Shown piece by piece: positions 13,001 through 28,000 of a stretch of 41,712 nt of DNA. A program made the translations under genes and the position numbers. The notes under the pieces are model-generated. The model was not told the DNA's origin. It made no database searches and was given only the letters and a program-made list of their open reading frames with translations. The DNA is from Ophiothrix spiculata. Its lineage: Eukaryota > Echinodermata > Ophiuroidea > Amphilepidida > Ophiotrichidae. The stretch is taken from the NCBI GenBank assembly GCA_000969725.1, contig JXSR01S022461.1. One strand, 5' to 3'. Each line of letters opens with the position of its first letter. Position 1 is the first letter of the stretch.

Positions 13001-16000
13001 ATGAAAATGACAGCGAGAAGAAAGACAGCGAGAAGAATTTGACAAAAATGTGCAAAATCAAGCCTTTAGTTTATCCCACCTTCAAGCCTGTAATTTGAGC
13101 ATCTCACATTCTCAGTACAATAATGAGCTCCAAGAACATTGTCGGCACCAAAAAATGTTGAATATATTGAGAATTCAAAAATCAGTCACGTAGGACTTAG
13201 GAACTGAATACCTTTCCCTCAGTAAAACACATTTTGTATACGAGGGGGTATCAAAAAGTTTTAAACTTTACCCAGAAGGGATGGAGCTATATCAATGAAA
13301 TTTTGTCAAAATAGTAACTCGTCTTTATGTACATTATGGTGCAGAAGTGGTCTCATAAGAAGTTTTACTTTTTTTACAGGTGGCAATTAATGTCATCTAC
13401 CTACCCAATTAACACATAAGCTGTATAATTAACACATGCGGCGTAATTAAGTCCCTGCCTTTGAAGGATTATAGGGACCAGTAAATCGTAATGACATGAC
13501 CAAAGTTTAGGTGTTTGATACCATAGTAAATAAAAGAGTAGGTATTCCTCTTTCCATACCAAAATTATTGAAATCGGCAGATGAATGCCGTCACAATGAC
13601 GTAATAAAACATGGCCGACCTAAAAATGTTGATTTTCACTGAAATATAAACATGGATTTTTTCAATAGAAAAGACCACTGTAATAACAGTCTGTGGATTG
13701 TCAGGTAAACATAGGATAAAGGTGTTATTTTGCATATTGACTATGTAAAGATGCCATAAGTATCTTGTAACAAAATTACGTTCCTGGCTCCATTTCTTCT
13801 GGGTAAAGTTCAAAACTTTTTGATACTCCCTCGTATCTCTGCAGTCAGGTGAATTTGTCTCTCCTTTCTACAATTTCAACCTCACTCAGCGGCAAAGTGA
13901 AGGATTTATTTAAAACCCAGGAGATGAGGTTGATGTAATTGAATTCTAATTGAGTCCCTTCTGTTTTTCAGATTGAAGAAGTTCATAGGTTTTGGAGTGG
14001 GAGCAGGAGCCAACCTATTAGCTAGATACGAGGTAAGTAGGCAAACAGACAGTGTCTAGTCAACAAATCAAATCATAGTCTGTCTAGTCTGATGGGTAGG
14101 ACCTGGTTTTTATCAAACTTTTTTCAATCTTTTAAACAATAGATAGGAGTAGGGGCCATGAAAAGGAGCCATGAAAGTGAACATGCTTAGTGCAGTTCCA
14201 ACAAGCATATGTGACCCGTCATATCGAAAGGTCACAGTATCTTAAGGTCGGCATTGTAAATAACGAGATACAGGCCATTGAAGCTAAGCATAGTCAAAAA
14301 TCACATCCAAGGTCAAATATCTAATTTCATCAGAAACGTTACTTTTGAAGTGTACTCTATCATATTAATCAGGTTCCAACATCAAAACATAAGAAAAATA
14401 TGTTAAAAACCAATATGAAAACCCTCTCTCCATTAAAGTTTTACTTAGTACAAAAACTTCAAACTCGATTTTATCAGAACTATAGTTTTCCGAATCAGCC
14501 TGATGCCTTTTGCCAATTTAGATGTAACTTTGCAATCGAACATCCAATAACCAAAAGCAAGGTGTCATTTTAAAGCTTAAAATATAATCTTTCAGATGAT
14601 ACCAAAAAATCAATTTCTATTTTGGGACCCTTAAGGTACCTTTCGATATGACGGGTCACATATCAGGTCTATCCATTTGACTGTAGTAGGCCCTGCGACA
14701 TGCATTTTTGTTTCCATTGCAAAAGATATAGTGCCTTTCAGTATTAAAGGGGCATTGGACAAAATTTTGAACTTTTGTTTATGGATGATCGAAAATTTGA
14801 ATTTTATTTTATTTCTTGATTTTGGGTATGAGGCTATTCTCTAAACGTATTTACTGATGCTATACAATGAGAAAGAGCCAAAGATTTGTTTATAAAACAT
14901 TCCTTTCACATCATAGATTGCGGAAAAATCAAAAGAAATTTGGAATTTTCATTAGATCTCCTGATAAGGCAAATTCTAGAATTTCAACTATAGAGGGCAG
15001 TATTTACGACAACGATAATTACAAAAAGGAGAATATCTTATTATTTTGATATATAGGTTTTGAATTTGACAATGAAACTTTGCATGCTGTTATTATTATC
15101 GCTAATACTTCAAATGATGCAAAAATCTCAAAATGTTCAGGGAAAAATTTGGGGGTGAGGCTGAAGTTGTCCAATGCCCTTTAAAGCTCGTGCTGACCAT
15201 CATATTTGGACAATTTTGCTCTGTATCTCAGCAACTGAAAATTCAATCCATATAAAAGGATACATTTCTTGAAGCGGATTTTCATGTTGGGTATGATGGC
15301 GATGATATTTTCTGGAAAGCCTAAGTAAGAGCCAGAAAGTATGGCTATTTGGTTCCAGGGCCAAAATCATGCAATTAGGTCAAAAGTTAACATGGCCATA
15401 GTGATCAGCAGTTAAACTTGTTTCCAGAAACATATATTTTTATTTAATTTTCAGTTATAGCAAAAATTTTCTAAAATGTCTTGACACCAGTATTCAGTAT
15501 GGTACATAAAATTAAAAAATGCCGATGCCGATATTATTAGTTATCCCCTGTTTGTTCATGCAATACGAGAAAATATTATTGGTTTGAGTTCGTATCACAC
15601 GAGGCTGAAAGCCGAGTGTGATACGAACCCAAACCATTAATATTTTTTGTATTGCATGAGAACAAACAGGGGATAACGAATTTATCACTCAGTAAACACA
15701 AACGTTGTAGCAAAAAATTGAAAATACTAGGAAAAATGCATGGGAAATTGGTTTTTTTAATATTTTAATAACATTGCAATCAATTTTAGACTTGTAATTT
15801 GATTGACAGCTAAGCGCGTCGTTTCTATCGGCATCGCGTAGGACAACGCGTGGCTGTTAGTCTCGCACGCACAGCAGCTACGCGCGCTTTGTAATACAGC
15901 TGTCATGTTCCAAAAGCGATACGAGTGGGACTGGTGAAAGAGCTGTATGATACGAGTTTTCGTATCACATAGCTGATTTCGTATCATATAGAACTCTGAA

Positions 16001-19000
16001 GTTATGAAAGGATACGGAAATATCCTTTTCAGTTATTAACCAATGAAATTGTTGTATTTTTATCTACTGAGTGATAAGATGCCGTATCTGTCTAGTATTG
16101 CCTCTTATAGTCAACATGCAATTTCATCTGTTTGAGCTTGAAATGATTAGCAAATTAAAAAGACCGGAAATTTTCAACTGAAGTGTCGTAGGTGTTTTTT
16201 GCACTAATTTATATGTTATCAGTTCTTTTGGTACACAAACCATTGACTAAAACAGATGTGAAAAAAAAGCAAGCGTATTCTAGTTTATAATTATAGGACT
16301 TCATTTTTGATCAAATTTGCTCTATTTTAACAATCAAAATTGAATACAGTTTCAAATTTCCAGTATCGAAGTAATAACTCTTGAGTTGATAATGATGGTT
16401 CATCTGATAGTTTCAATTTCATTTGGATATTTCAGAATATGTTCAGCAAATATTAACTTTATATTTAAAAAAAAAGCAATTTATACTCATTTTCAATTGT
16501 CATAAACAAAGGAAAATCCTGCTAAATGATGGCATTTCTTCAATTGTCATATAGCTTTTAACTCACATTCTGAAAACTCTGCTATTTAAATTTGTTTAAT
16601 ACAGAAATACATATTGTGAATCTATAAAAAAACCAATGAATTCTGTTGTTCTCAAAAATAAATGTGAATTTCATAAGATTGAAAAACCAAGCAACAATTG
16701 TTTGAATTGTCAAAGTAGAACTCCCTAAAGCAAATTGATGTTAGAAAACTTATCTGAATTATGCATGCAGAGAAAGGCTTGGCTTACATGCAAGAGGCAG
16801 TGAATTGTTATAAACTGTAGACTTCTAATCCTGCGATTACTGACAGGGTTTTGGGGAGCTACACATTTAGGAGCAAGTACAACAGATGAGTGGATCCATT
16901 ATACAAAAAATAAAAAAATAAAAATCTGTTTCAAATTTTGCCACAAAAATTATGGCATGGTCCCTAAATTTTTGAAAATGTTGAAATCCTAAGTATCCTT
17001 AGTTTAACTTGTAAGAAATGATATGAGTAACTGAACTAATTTTCTCACACATTTGGATCAAATATGCTGGAATTTTTGTTGGAAGACAAAGTTATAATTT
17101 CTTTAGTGAATGAAATGTTCAAATGAGTCAGAGTTACACAAGATGTCAAGTTTGTTAAAGTCTACAGGACCAAGGAAATAAAATTTTAAATCCTATCGAA
17201 AGAAAATAATTACTGCAAAAATACTTTAATGTGGATTTTGTCGTTCATTTTATAGCTAGACAGGTTGTGTACTTGAAAGAAATTCAAGATCAAGCAATAT
17301 TACTACTTAAAACAGACTAGAATGTTCCTTTTACATTACCCACACATGTATTCAATCTTTTTAAAAGTAGGTATTCTGATCTATATAATGACAAATTTAA
17401 CTTACACTTTTTCCATATTTTAATGAAGGGTCATCACCTACATAAAGTAATTGTAAAGTTTCATTTGCATACCTTGAGTCAAATTAATGCTATTGGCATA
17501 AATGTGTCTAAGAGTCACCCATAGAAACCTATAGGATATTTATTTTTGTTAACAAAATATTCCAGTAATTCAGCACTTTTTTGACCATATCTCTTAATTA
17601 AATGAAACATAATATGGGCATGAAAATTTACACAGGTTATGAGAAAAATATGCGCTTTCATGTGGTATCAAAATCTCCAATTTGATTTTGTGAGTGAAAG
17701 TGATCGGAGCACACACCTTTAATGCATGCATTTATTGAATAAAATTCAAGCACTGAATGCATGCTGAATGTTGAAGTGCCTTAAATACAACAAGAACAGC
17801 AGAAAACAGTAATATCAGAGCAAATTAATTCCTTCGATTCCAAATAAAGAATGTAAATAAGTCAAGTGTACTAGAAGTAAACAATGTCTGAAGAAAGAAT
17901 TGGGTTAATTGTCAACAAATCCCTACGTGCATTAACATGTGTTGTGTTAATGAATTCCGTTTGAGATTTGCATTCTGGTGAAACCATGTCAGGTCAATTT
18001 CTGTTCATGGTGAAAAACAATTATTGTAGGAGTATTACCTAAGTTAAATTCACCAAAAGAAAATGAAAGAAAAAATACTTTTGTTGTTATCTAGTTATAT
18101 CAAGTGAAAAATTACTTGTTGTAGTCTGAACAGGGCAAGCTGTCATTCAAAAACCATAAGCCGAATTCATAGCAATTGCTATTTCAATACTCTTTTTCTT
18201 GAATTTCTATCCTTAAAAGCTAACATTGACTTGCAAGAAAAAGCTCTTTCAAGGCAGCAAAAGCTATTTCTAATTCCTTTCAAGCAATTGCTAATCTTGT
18301 TAGTTATTGCTTACACTAATTGTATTCAAAAAGCTGACCTTTTGCTAACAACATGTAGCAATTATTTACATTTTAGTAAGATCCTATATGAGGAGCTTAT
18401 CACTGCTATACATTCATGTTTTCTGCTATATATGTGCTGCGTAAGAAAACACACTGAAGTATACTAGAGCTACGTTACTATAGATGATATAAATCATGCT
18501 ATTTGTCGAAAACTGCGACAAATTGATACCAAAAATGTGAGTAACTTGCTGTAACATTTGTGTCTGAAATCTATCACGCTAGGTAGAAAAAGCAAATTCT
18601 AACTTCATGTAAGCAAAAGCTAGCCTGGCTATTAAATAGTTTGTATGGTAGCTTTTGCTTGCCTGGGTTTATTTCAGACAAGAAAAAGGTATTAGTCCAA
18701 GCTGAAGGTCATGAATATGTTTTTAAGCAATTGCTAAGGCTACATCTTTTCTAGTCTAGCTATTTCTTTTTCTTAATGTCCTTTTCTTACTAGCAATTAC
18801 TTCTTTTATGAATTCGGCCTAATGTTCATCAAGTTGAAAGTGATGCCTGGGACAACTTGTTTGTTTATCCAGGTTGGTCCATAGAGGTTAAACACTACTA
18901 AATGCCTTTCCTATACTTTTATATGATAAAATGGTCATTTCTGAGGCTGTTTTTCTCATATTCAGAATTCTTAGATGAATAAACGGGCATTATGGGGTGA

Positions 19001-22000
19001 AAGTACAACATGTATTCTACAAATAGTCAAAATTTCAGCATAGCATTACGTGGAAAATGTTCACTTTTAGAAACGCTGAACGTAATAATGTCATTACCGC
19101 CCTGCTTTCCCAAGTATGAATTGGCAAAAAACTTGGATCAGGCCAATATTCGGCGAATCACTCTGGCGGAGTAATTTCTGATTATTTTCCAAATAAAATG
19201 TCAGAAAAGGAAAGAAGACACTCAAATCTAACGATGCAATATGTAATCTTCATATTTTATCACACATCATAGCTCAATTTTAAGCTTTTTAAAGTAGGTT
19301 CTCTAGATGCCCCACAAGCAAATAGTCCCCATTTTGGTCCTGGCTTGGTTCCCGGTACCTATTTAGTAGGGACACAAAGGTGTTCATGACACAGTCATAG
19401 AATGTCAGGCATATGCTTAAATTAAAGCATTAGCCTGTATAGTCCATACTGGCCCAAATCCACTCCAAATCCAACTTCAAATGGTGTACAAATTTACTTT
19501 AAGCCCTTAGTGAGAAAAGAAACTGGAAGTTTGGATTTCTCTCAGAATAATTATATTGAAAGTTGATGGCAGAAAAACTGTTAAATGAGCTTAAGTTGCA
19601 GTTGTCCAGCTTACTCGGTTACACCTTGTAAGCACTGAGCACTCCAACGTCAGCCCCTGGTACAGTGCTTTATTATTACGATTTCACTCTTGTCAAGTAA
19701 GACGCAATAAGTAATCTATGATTTTATATGGTATGTATTTAAATACAATACAATGCAGGCATTTATATAACGCTCTTACATGAAAACACAGGTATCACAG
19801 CGCTTTAGAAGAATAAAATGAAACAAATCAAGTACAAAAATCAGATATCAAATAAATATGTCTTTAAAAGAGACCTGAAGGTTGCCAGTGATTGTGCATG
19901 ACGGATATGGTGGGGAAGATTATTCCAGAGGAATGGACCAGCAGCAGAGAAGCCTTTATCACCAGTGAGAGTATGTGTAAGATCAGTATTGCCGTGTGTA
20001 TAGTTACATTAATATGAAAATACAAAGTTGAAATTCTATAAGAACAAGAAAAATAACTTGATGATGACTTAAGACAACTTTTTTTGTCTGGATGGGTGTG
20101 TAATTTATTGTTTTTTTACCTTTGAATTTTACATCTACAAAAGTCAAGCAAACATGTTGTCAAAGGTGTTGCCAGATTTGTTCAATATTTCTTGTTTCTT
20201 GTGCTTTCAGTTAAACCACCATGAATACGTTGAGGCACTTGTATTGACCAACTGTGTGTCAACAGCATCAACATGGTCAGAATGGGCTCAGCAGAAGGTA
20301 AGCCTGTTATGCTAATCAATGAAAGCATGGAAACAGAAGAATATTTTTATTATTGTTTCAAATATTTAAGACACAAACTGACAATTTGAACAGAGCCAAC
20401 GCGTATCCACAAGCTATGACAAGCACAGGACATCGGGAAGTACACAACGCTGTTTCCAATCAGTAATAACAGTACTGCTACATCGCGCGCATGGAAAGCG
20501 TTGCGTATTTGCGTAAATTGCACACGCAATATTATGACGCAAGGCTCTGAATTTTCATGTCCGAAATGTTTTTGAAACAACAATAGTAAATAGTTTAGCC
20601 ATAATGCTGGTTTCAGAGTGTCTGTCACAGTGTTGCATATTTCTCGATTTGAAACTAGAAACACTAACGACCTCCTTATGATACGGCTCATCTAGGGCTC
20701 TTATACCATGATAATTGAAGTGAGTGTAGTTTGAGCAAAAAAGACAATAAAGAAATAAAAGGTAATTATAGTACGTTTTTGCTGAACTGAACTTCTGTGG
20801 TGAGATGGGCAGGGCACCTTTGTTTTTGGCGGACATTTTATTTTGAATCGCCCGTGTCATAATACGAAATATGTTTAGAGTAATAGACATTTACCATTTA
20901 TCTCAAGATCTGGAGGTCATACTTACATTAATACTAAAAAAAAAAATCCGACCGTCTGATCCTCCCTTTTTTTGGCCTGTGAGGGCAACACAACATTTTT
21001 TTTTGGCCTAATGGGCGGTATGTTAATAAAAACGTAAAGGCTAAATCCCCTATGCTGGCTTGGCTGATTTGACATGATTCAATAGCCATTGCCTAATTTT
21101 CTTGGATATCTTGTAACCGTAATATGTGTTTTGAAGTGAAATAATATGTTTTATAACTTGCGCTTGTTTAAATGATGCTTTTCAAAATAAAGTGCATTTA
21201 CCTTGTCATTAATTTAATACGTACCCTAGTTATCATGATTATACCCAATACGTTTCAACAAAAGTCCAGAAATATTTTAAAATATGGTATAATTTGATTT
21301 NNNNNNNNNNNNNNNNNNNNNNNNNNNNNNNNNNNNNNNNNNNNNNNNNNNNNNNNNNNNNNNNNNNNNNNNNNNNNNNNNNNNNNNNNNNNNNNNNNNN
21401 NNNNNNNNNNNNNNNNNNNNNNNNNNNNNNNNNNNNNNNNNNNNNNNNNNNNNNNNNNNNNNNNNNNNNNNNNNNNNNNNNNNNNNNNNNNNNNNNNNNN
21501 NNNNNNNNNNNNNNNNNNNNNNNNNNNNNNNNNNNNNNNNNNNNNNNNNNNNNNNNNNNNNNNNNNNNNNNNNNNNNNNNNNNNNNNNNNTTGTTATCGT
21601 TGCAGATCTCCTCATTTTATCTCAAGGGTAAAGGCATGACAAAGTACACAGAAGAATATCTACTGTGGCATTATTTTGGCAAAGTAAGTTCAGATTTTGT
21701 TATTACACATCAAACGATAGCAAGAAATAACAATGGTTGCACACCAGTACCTGATAGCCTTTGCTTTGTTCCTGAATTCGGATATTCATTCCATGTATCA
21801 AAATCTGTAAGATATTCTAATTTATATACCGTACTTCTTTAGACAGGAGAGTACTGTTGTTGATTTGTAAAGACCCTTCAGTTGACATTTCAAATTAGCA
21901 TATTACGCTTACACAGCTTTCATGAAAGTGCATTTATGCAGTACATTTAAGGACACACATCACCAAATAAAGGTATTTGGCCCGTACAGAGCAATGTGGG

Positions 22001-25000
22001 AGCATGTGTTTGGTTGCCCTCTCTAAAGTAAAAGCTTGAAAAGTGGGGGGAACTAGGTTTTTTAATCAAATTTCTTTTGAATCATGTTCTGTGGTTCAAA
22101 TGTAGCAGGCTGGTTAAAGATTACTATAATGTTGCTGTTTTGTAAAATTTGAGAGCAGATTTTCAGTGTTTAGAGAAATTTTGTTGCGAGTTAGAGAAAA
22201 TGAAATTTTGAGGATATCCTATGTTCGAGGCGACCTAGCAAAAAATTATCAAGGTTACCCTATATATTTTTTCACTTTGTGGGCTCATCTAGATCATAAT
22301 CTCAAAATAAATCCAAGAGTTGAAGCAACCAGTCGCTTTATAGCCAAGATATCTGCTATGATCTGGGGGTTGTTTTGCATAGGAATGAATAGCCAATCTT
22401 TTTGTGGTGTGTGTTCTTAAGACCCTCCCCCCAGGCCCGTGTATCTCTTCTAATATGATGAAAGGGAAATTTATACTATATAGACATTGTCTACCTAGGT
22501 TAATGCAATACAAAAAAGAAATGTTTCAAAAATGTTTATCCCATTAAGGACACACATCACTAAATAAAGGTATTTGGCCCGTACAGAGCAATGTGGGAGC
22601 ATGTGTTTGGTTGCCCTCTCTAAAGTAAAAGCTTGAAAAGTGGGGGGAACTAGGTTTTTTGATCAAATTTCTTTTGAATCATGTTCTGTGGTTCAAATGT
22701 AGCCAGGCTGGTTAAAGATTACTATAATGTTGCTGTTTTGTAAAATTTGAGAGCAGATTTTCAGTGTTTAGAGAAATTTTGTTGCGAGTTAGAGAAAATG
22801 AAATTTTGAGGATATCCTATGTTCAAGGCGACCTAGCAAAAATTTATCAAGGTTACCCTATATATTTTTTCACTTTGTGGGCTCATCTAGATCATAATCT
22901 CAAAATAAATCCAAGAGTTGAAGCAACCAGTCGCTTTATAGCCAAGATATCTGCTATGATCTGGGGGTTGTTTTGCATAGGAATGAATAGCCAATGTTTT
23001 TGTGGTGTGTGTTCATAAGTCGACCTGTTCATTGCACGCCGGTTGAGTACTATTTGCAAGGCCTGGTGCTTTGGAATAGTTGAAAACGGGAAAGTAACAA
23101 GCATTCAAATATTAACATTTTGCTTCAGATTATGCTAAATATTTTATGGAGACACATATATGTTAAATTGAAAACACCTAGAATTGATTTTCATTCTCTA
23201 TATGTGACTTTTCAGAAGGATGTTCATTGTTGAAAGGTTTTCAAACACGCTACAGAATTGCTCGTTACAAATCAACAACTATACATCTGAAAAGTTGTCA
23301 TATCACCTTTGTTTTTGGCGGACATTTTATTTTTAATCGCCCGTGTCATAATACGAAATATGTATGGAGTAATAGACATTTACTATCTGATAATTGTTCC
23401 AAAATTTTAGAACATGAAAAAATTGCGTTTTCAAGATATACGTCTTTTGGTAAAATTGTATTTTACGTAGAAGTCGATGGGGTAATTATTATAGAGGGCG
23501 CTATAACCCTCTATTTTTAGCAATTTTTTGACACATTTTTGCCTCTAGCAAACAAACGCAATTTTTTGATTCCATGGATAGAGCTACCTTGTCATGGTTG
23601 TTTCATTTTGTTACTTGGGCTAGTTTATTAAATGTCCTATATTTTCATGCTTTAGAAAGAAGGGTGATATGTTTATCATGTTTGAGCAGCTAAAGCCACC
23701 CTACGCTGGTACCCTCGATGTGGGTGCTTCACTATAAGGGTCAGACTGCCAATCATCGCAGGTAACAGCTGATCATAATTAGTCAAAATTTTGACCAGTA
23801 GAATTACACAACTTGCCAGCTCACCCACCCTATCTAACTACACAGCAATCATTTGTGAGTGGAAGGTTTTGGTGAAGAGGTTGACAAGATGGCGATGTTT
23901 ACATGCGCGACCTCTGCATGACGCACCACGTTTAACTACGTGTTACAAGAAAATTGCGCAATCACCAATGTGTCGCGCGTGTAACTGTTTGACGCGGAAA
24001 ACAAATGCCTGCAGGATACGGGCCAATCAGGTGCTTAAATTGATTAGCGGTTACCGGCGTCTTATTTTGGATAAGATGTCGGAGCCCAGCGTAAAGCCAC
24101 CCTGGCATCGTTGTTGATTTATGATGAACAACTCTAGCATATTTCGGTACCTAAATCATCACAGATGCCGTACTTGTGTCGTGAAGACAAAGGTTTAGGA
24201 ATTTAACACAAGAAATTTAATTAATAAATGATTATGTGTTGAGTAAAATGGATTAATCTCTTACACAGCATGCTTTATCGTCCACAGGAAACCATGTACA
24301 CAAATCATGACCTTGTCACAGTGTTCAGAGAATACCTGGAGAAGAGTGTCAACCCATTCAACTTGTCATTATTTATCAATTCATATATCAGGTAGGGAAC
24401 ACCATATTATTATTAAACATTGTTTCTTCTACCCTGATATGCAGATTTTGTGTTACCTGAAGTCAATTGCCCCAAAAACATAGTGCGGGCGGGCAGATTT
24501 TTTTTTTTTTTTTTTTAGATTTTTTTTCAAATGTAAGTCAACGTTAATACCAAATTATGGCCCCTATAAAGATGCAAATAAGTCTTACTGTACCGAAAAA
24601 TCTCTTTATTACAAGTTTAAACCAATATTAACATGGAAACAAAATGAAAACAACAACTTATAAAATATTTTCTAAAAATCAAAATTCTCAAAGGAAAAAA
24701 AATTGGAAATCTGAAAATTATACGCGGTATACTTTTGTACAGTAAAAACTTTTTTTTTTCAGTTTCGAAAAATAGGGGCGGGCAGTTGAAGACAACCAAA
24801 AAACTTTTTTTTTTGCCTAAAGGTCTGTTCATAGTAAGCCGCAACTTTATGCAGTGCGACAAATTTTACCAATATATTGATCATTATTTGCTGCACCTTG
24901 CCGCACGTTGACGCATTTCAAGTTAAAACATATTTAACTTTATTGCGACGCCGCACTGCAGTTTCTTGCAGTAAAATGTGCAGTGCAGTAAAACAACGCA

Positions 25001-28000
25001 CTGCACTGCAGTGCGGCGTACTATGAACGGACCTTTATTGATGTAACTGGATGACCGCTGTGGTGCAAATATTACAATGCAAATGCTATTAGTTCTAGCA
25101 AGTGTGTGTCTAAATTGAGTTCAAAAATCAAATTTTCTTGCGGAAAATCCCCAAATCCATTTTGTTAAGGATTTTCAAAAGCTGACCATGTCTACATTCT
25201 TGGCTACACGTACTCGATTCTCATGTCAACATTTGCTTTTTATGGCACTGGCTGTGTTAATCACAACTTATCTCATGGTTTTAGTGACTTTTACAGTCAT
25301 TTTATCAAGTTTATTTTACAAATTAGTTGAGAAGGTTCTCATTTAGTATTTACAATGACATTTTGCTTGCCTAAACTTAAGGATACAATAAAATGTGCCT
25401 ATTGCAAATCTTTTCTTTAATTAAATGCTGTTTGTATTGTTATTTTGTTTTTAATCTTCAGACGGACAGATTTGCGAATTAAACGAGAGTTTGATATCAA
25501 CAAACAGAAATCTAACAGGACTATCAAATGTGATGTCATGATGGTTTGTGGCACTTCATCACCGCATGTCAATGATATCGTAAGTTGACTAATATCAGAA
25601 ACATTTATTCAGGTCCTTTAATTCTTAGAGCGCCGATGGCAAAAATTTGGTGTTTTCATTGATAGCTGCTTTTTGTTAAATTTGATTGTTTCCCTGAATG
25701 ACACATTTTTCTGAAGATTTACTATTTGTATACATGATCTACTTGCAGAATTGATAAGTTTATTTGTGAGAAGCAATCAAAGTTTTGAAAAACATGGATG
25801 TTTTTGTGATTGGTTTATATGCATTTAAACTTGACATTTCAAAAATGTTGCTATGAGGCAGCTATTAATGAAATCATACGATTGGTGCAATTTGCACCAT
25901 TTTGCGCTTAAAGGGTTGACTGCGGCCAATATACACAGTGCACTCCAATCCTAGTGCTCTTTCATTGTAGCAAGTAAGGGGGGCCGATAACGATGTATGT
26001 CCATCCAATTCTTTGATTTTGATCTCCTCTACATTACTTTAGTGGACTCTGACAGGAGCATAGTGTCAAATGAGTAATGTTGAGCAATTCAATCAATGAA
26101 ATGCTCTATTAGAATAATTTATTAAATTGAAGAATTTTTACACACAACTATAATCTATAAACGTTGAAGTATACAACAAGCAATCAGACTCTGTTACGAG
26201 ATCCATAGCATATCCCTTATATTCTACAACATTGTGAACTGGTGGTTTTGTATTGTGTAAGAGACTAGTAATGATTGATTAAGGCTGAATCACTGCGTAT
26301 TAATATATTTTTACATGAATTCTTCAAAATGTTGGTATTATTTTGGGCTAATTTTGTTGCTAACACATGGACAAACATTGTAAATAAATTCATTTGAATA
26401 TTCAGCAAGATTTGGTACCTTGTTGTGACTCGAGAAATATGGACTAATTTACTTCCTCGTATGGTCATATTAGTTTTTGTGCGTTAATCGGCTACTTGTT
26501 GCATACTTTAAGGTTTACAGAGTATACAATTATTTGAAATTTACAGGTAGAAATGAATGGCAGAATTAACCCCAATAATGCAACTTGGATCAAGATGGCC
26601 GATTGCGGAGGCATGATCTTAGAGGAGCAACCAGCCAAGTTATGTGAATCCTTCAGGCTCTTTTTACAAGGAATGGGTTATGGTAAGTCACTCACCACCA
26701 AAGGAATTCAAAAAGTGGAATCTTAACTAGCTGCCATCGTGTTGTCATGCCTGCAGGCTGTATGTACCTCAGACATTTTCAGAAACGTTTGGTAGCTAGT
26801 AAGAGCAGGGAAATCTTGACTTGACACACTTTTATTTCATGCACAAGCCATGCCTGATTTTCTAGCTGTGTCAGTTGTTATATGTGTTGCATGGGTGAGT
26901 TAATTAACTAAGATATGCAGTTTTCTAAATTTTTATAAGTTTGCCCCCAAGCTGATGTACGACAAGTCGATATCCATGTGCGACATTCAATATGGCGGCA
27001 AGTTAACATGATGGTTGAACAGATTCCCTTTGTAACTTCCTTGCTCTCCACAATGTGAAGTGTGTTTAACAATGTGTTTGGCGTTTGCATTATAGTCAAA
27101 TTTCAGATTCAGTTTGATATACCAGAAGGCTTTGTGCATATTTTGCTTTAAGTAGTTGCAGATATGTGACTCATTCAAATTAAAGAGGTTGTACTTTATT
27201 GGTTGAATAAAGATCCATGTGATCTGATGTTCCAGAGATTTCTGAATGGATTTTGAAAATGCCTATTATCAATACCAAATTAGATTGCTTTAATTATGAG
27301 TAGCAATTCTGGTTTGTATCTGCACAGATATGCTACAAGTCTTCTGACTGTCAAATTAAAGGGACTAGCCTAGATTCCACTTAGAATTAAAAACTTATGG
27401 AAATGCTTTAAATAAAGCTTAAAAGTGTAGTAACATCCCAAAAACTACAAAAATGTACACAGTAATGGCTTAAATTGACAGCGAATTGATTTGCAATATA
27501 TCTATCTGTGATGGTGGTGTGACTATCCAGTGTTTTCTAAATCCTAAATTTGAACCTCAGTCTGGATTTACCAGATAAAAGATCAAATGAAGCTCTTGGA
27601 GATAAGTTAATTCATATCAAAAGAGAGACAATTTTATCAAAAATAATTTAGTTTACCCATCACAGGTGTAGAAACAAGATCTTTTTAAGATTTGAAACTA
27701 GAAACACTTTTTCAACCATTTGTTGTCGCCGGCGACAAAAAATACGACTGGTAAATAATTTCATTTTTCTCCTCTGTTACACAAATTCAGCGGAAACTAC
27801 TGTTAGGATATGTTGGTATAATCATGTACTATCGATACATGTGAAAAAAATATATAGTCAGAAAATCAGCGGACAGGATCTAGGCCAGTCCCTTTAATAT
27901 GAAATTGTGAGTACTTTGTACTAACTAAACACTTACGACATGCTCTTCACTTCAGACCAATATGCAACACAACATTGTCTTTTGAGCTTTTTAAAATTGT

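Noticed and set aside
21277-21842. Long frames across the assembly gap
   Set aside because: They are open only because of N bases; the real content is NDRG exon 5 at 21606-21683.
24470-24800. Possible element between two gggcgggcag copies with long T runs
   Set aside because: The two copies are in direct, not inverted, orientation and no target duplication is seen; the T runs alone are not diagnostic.
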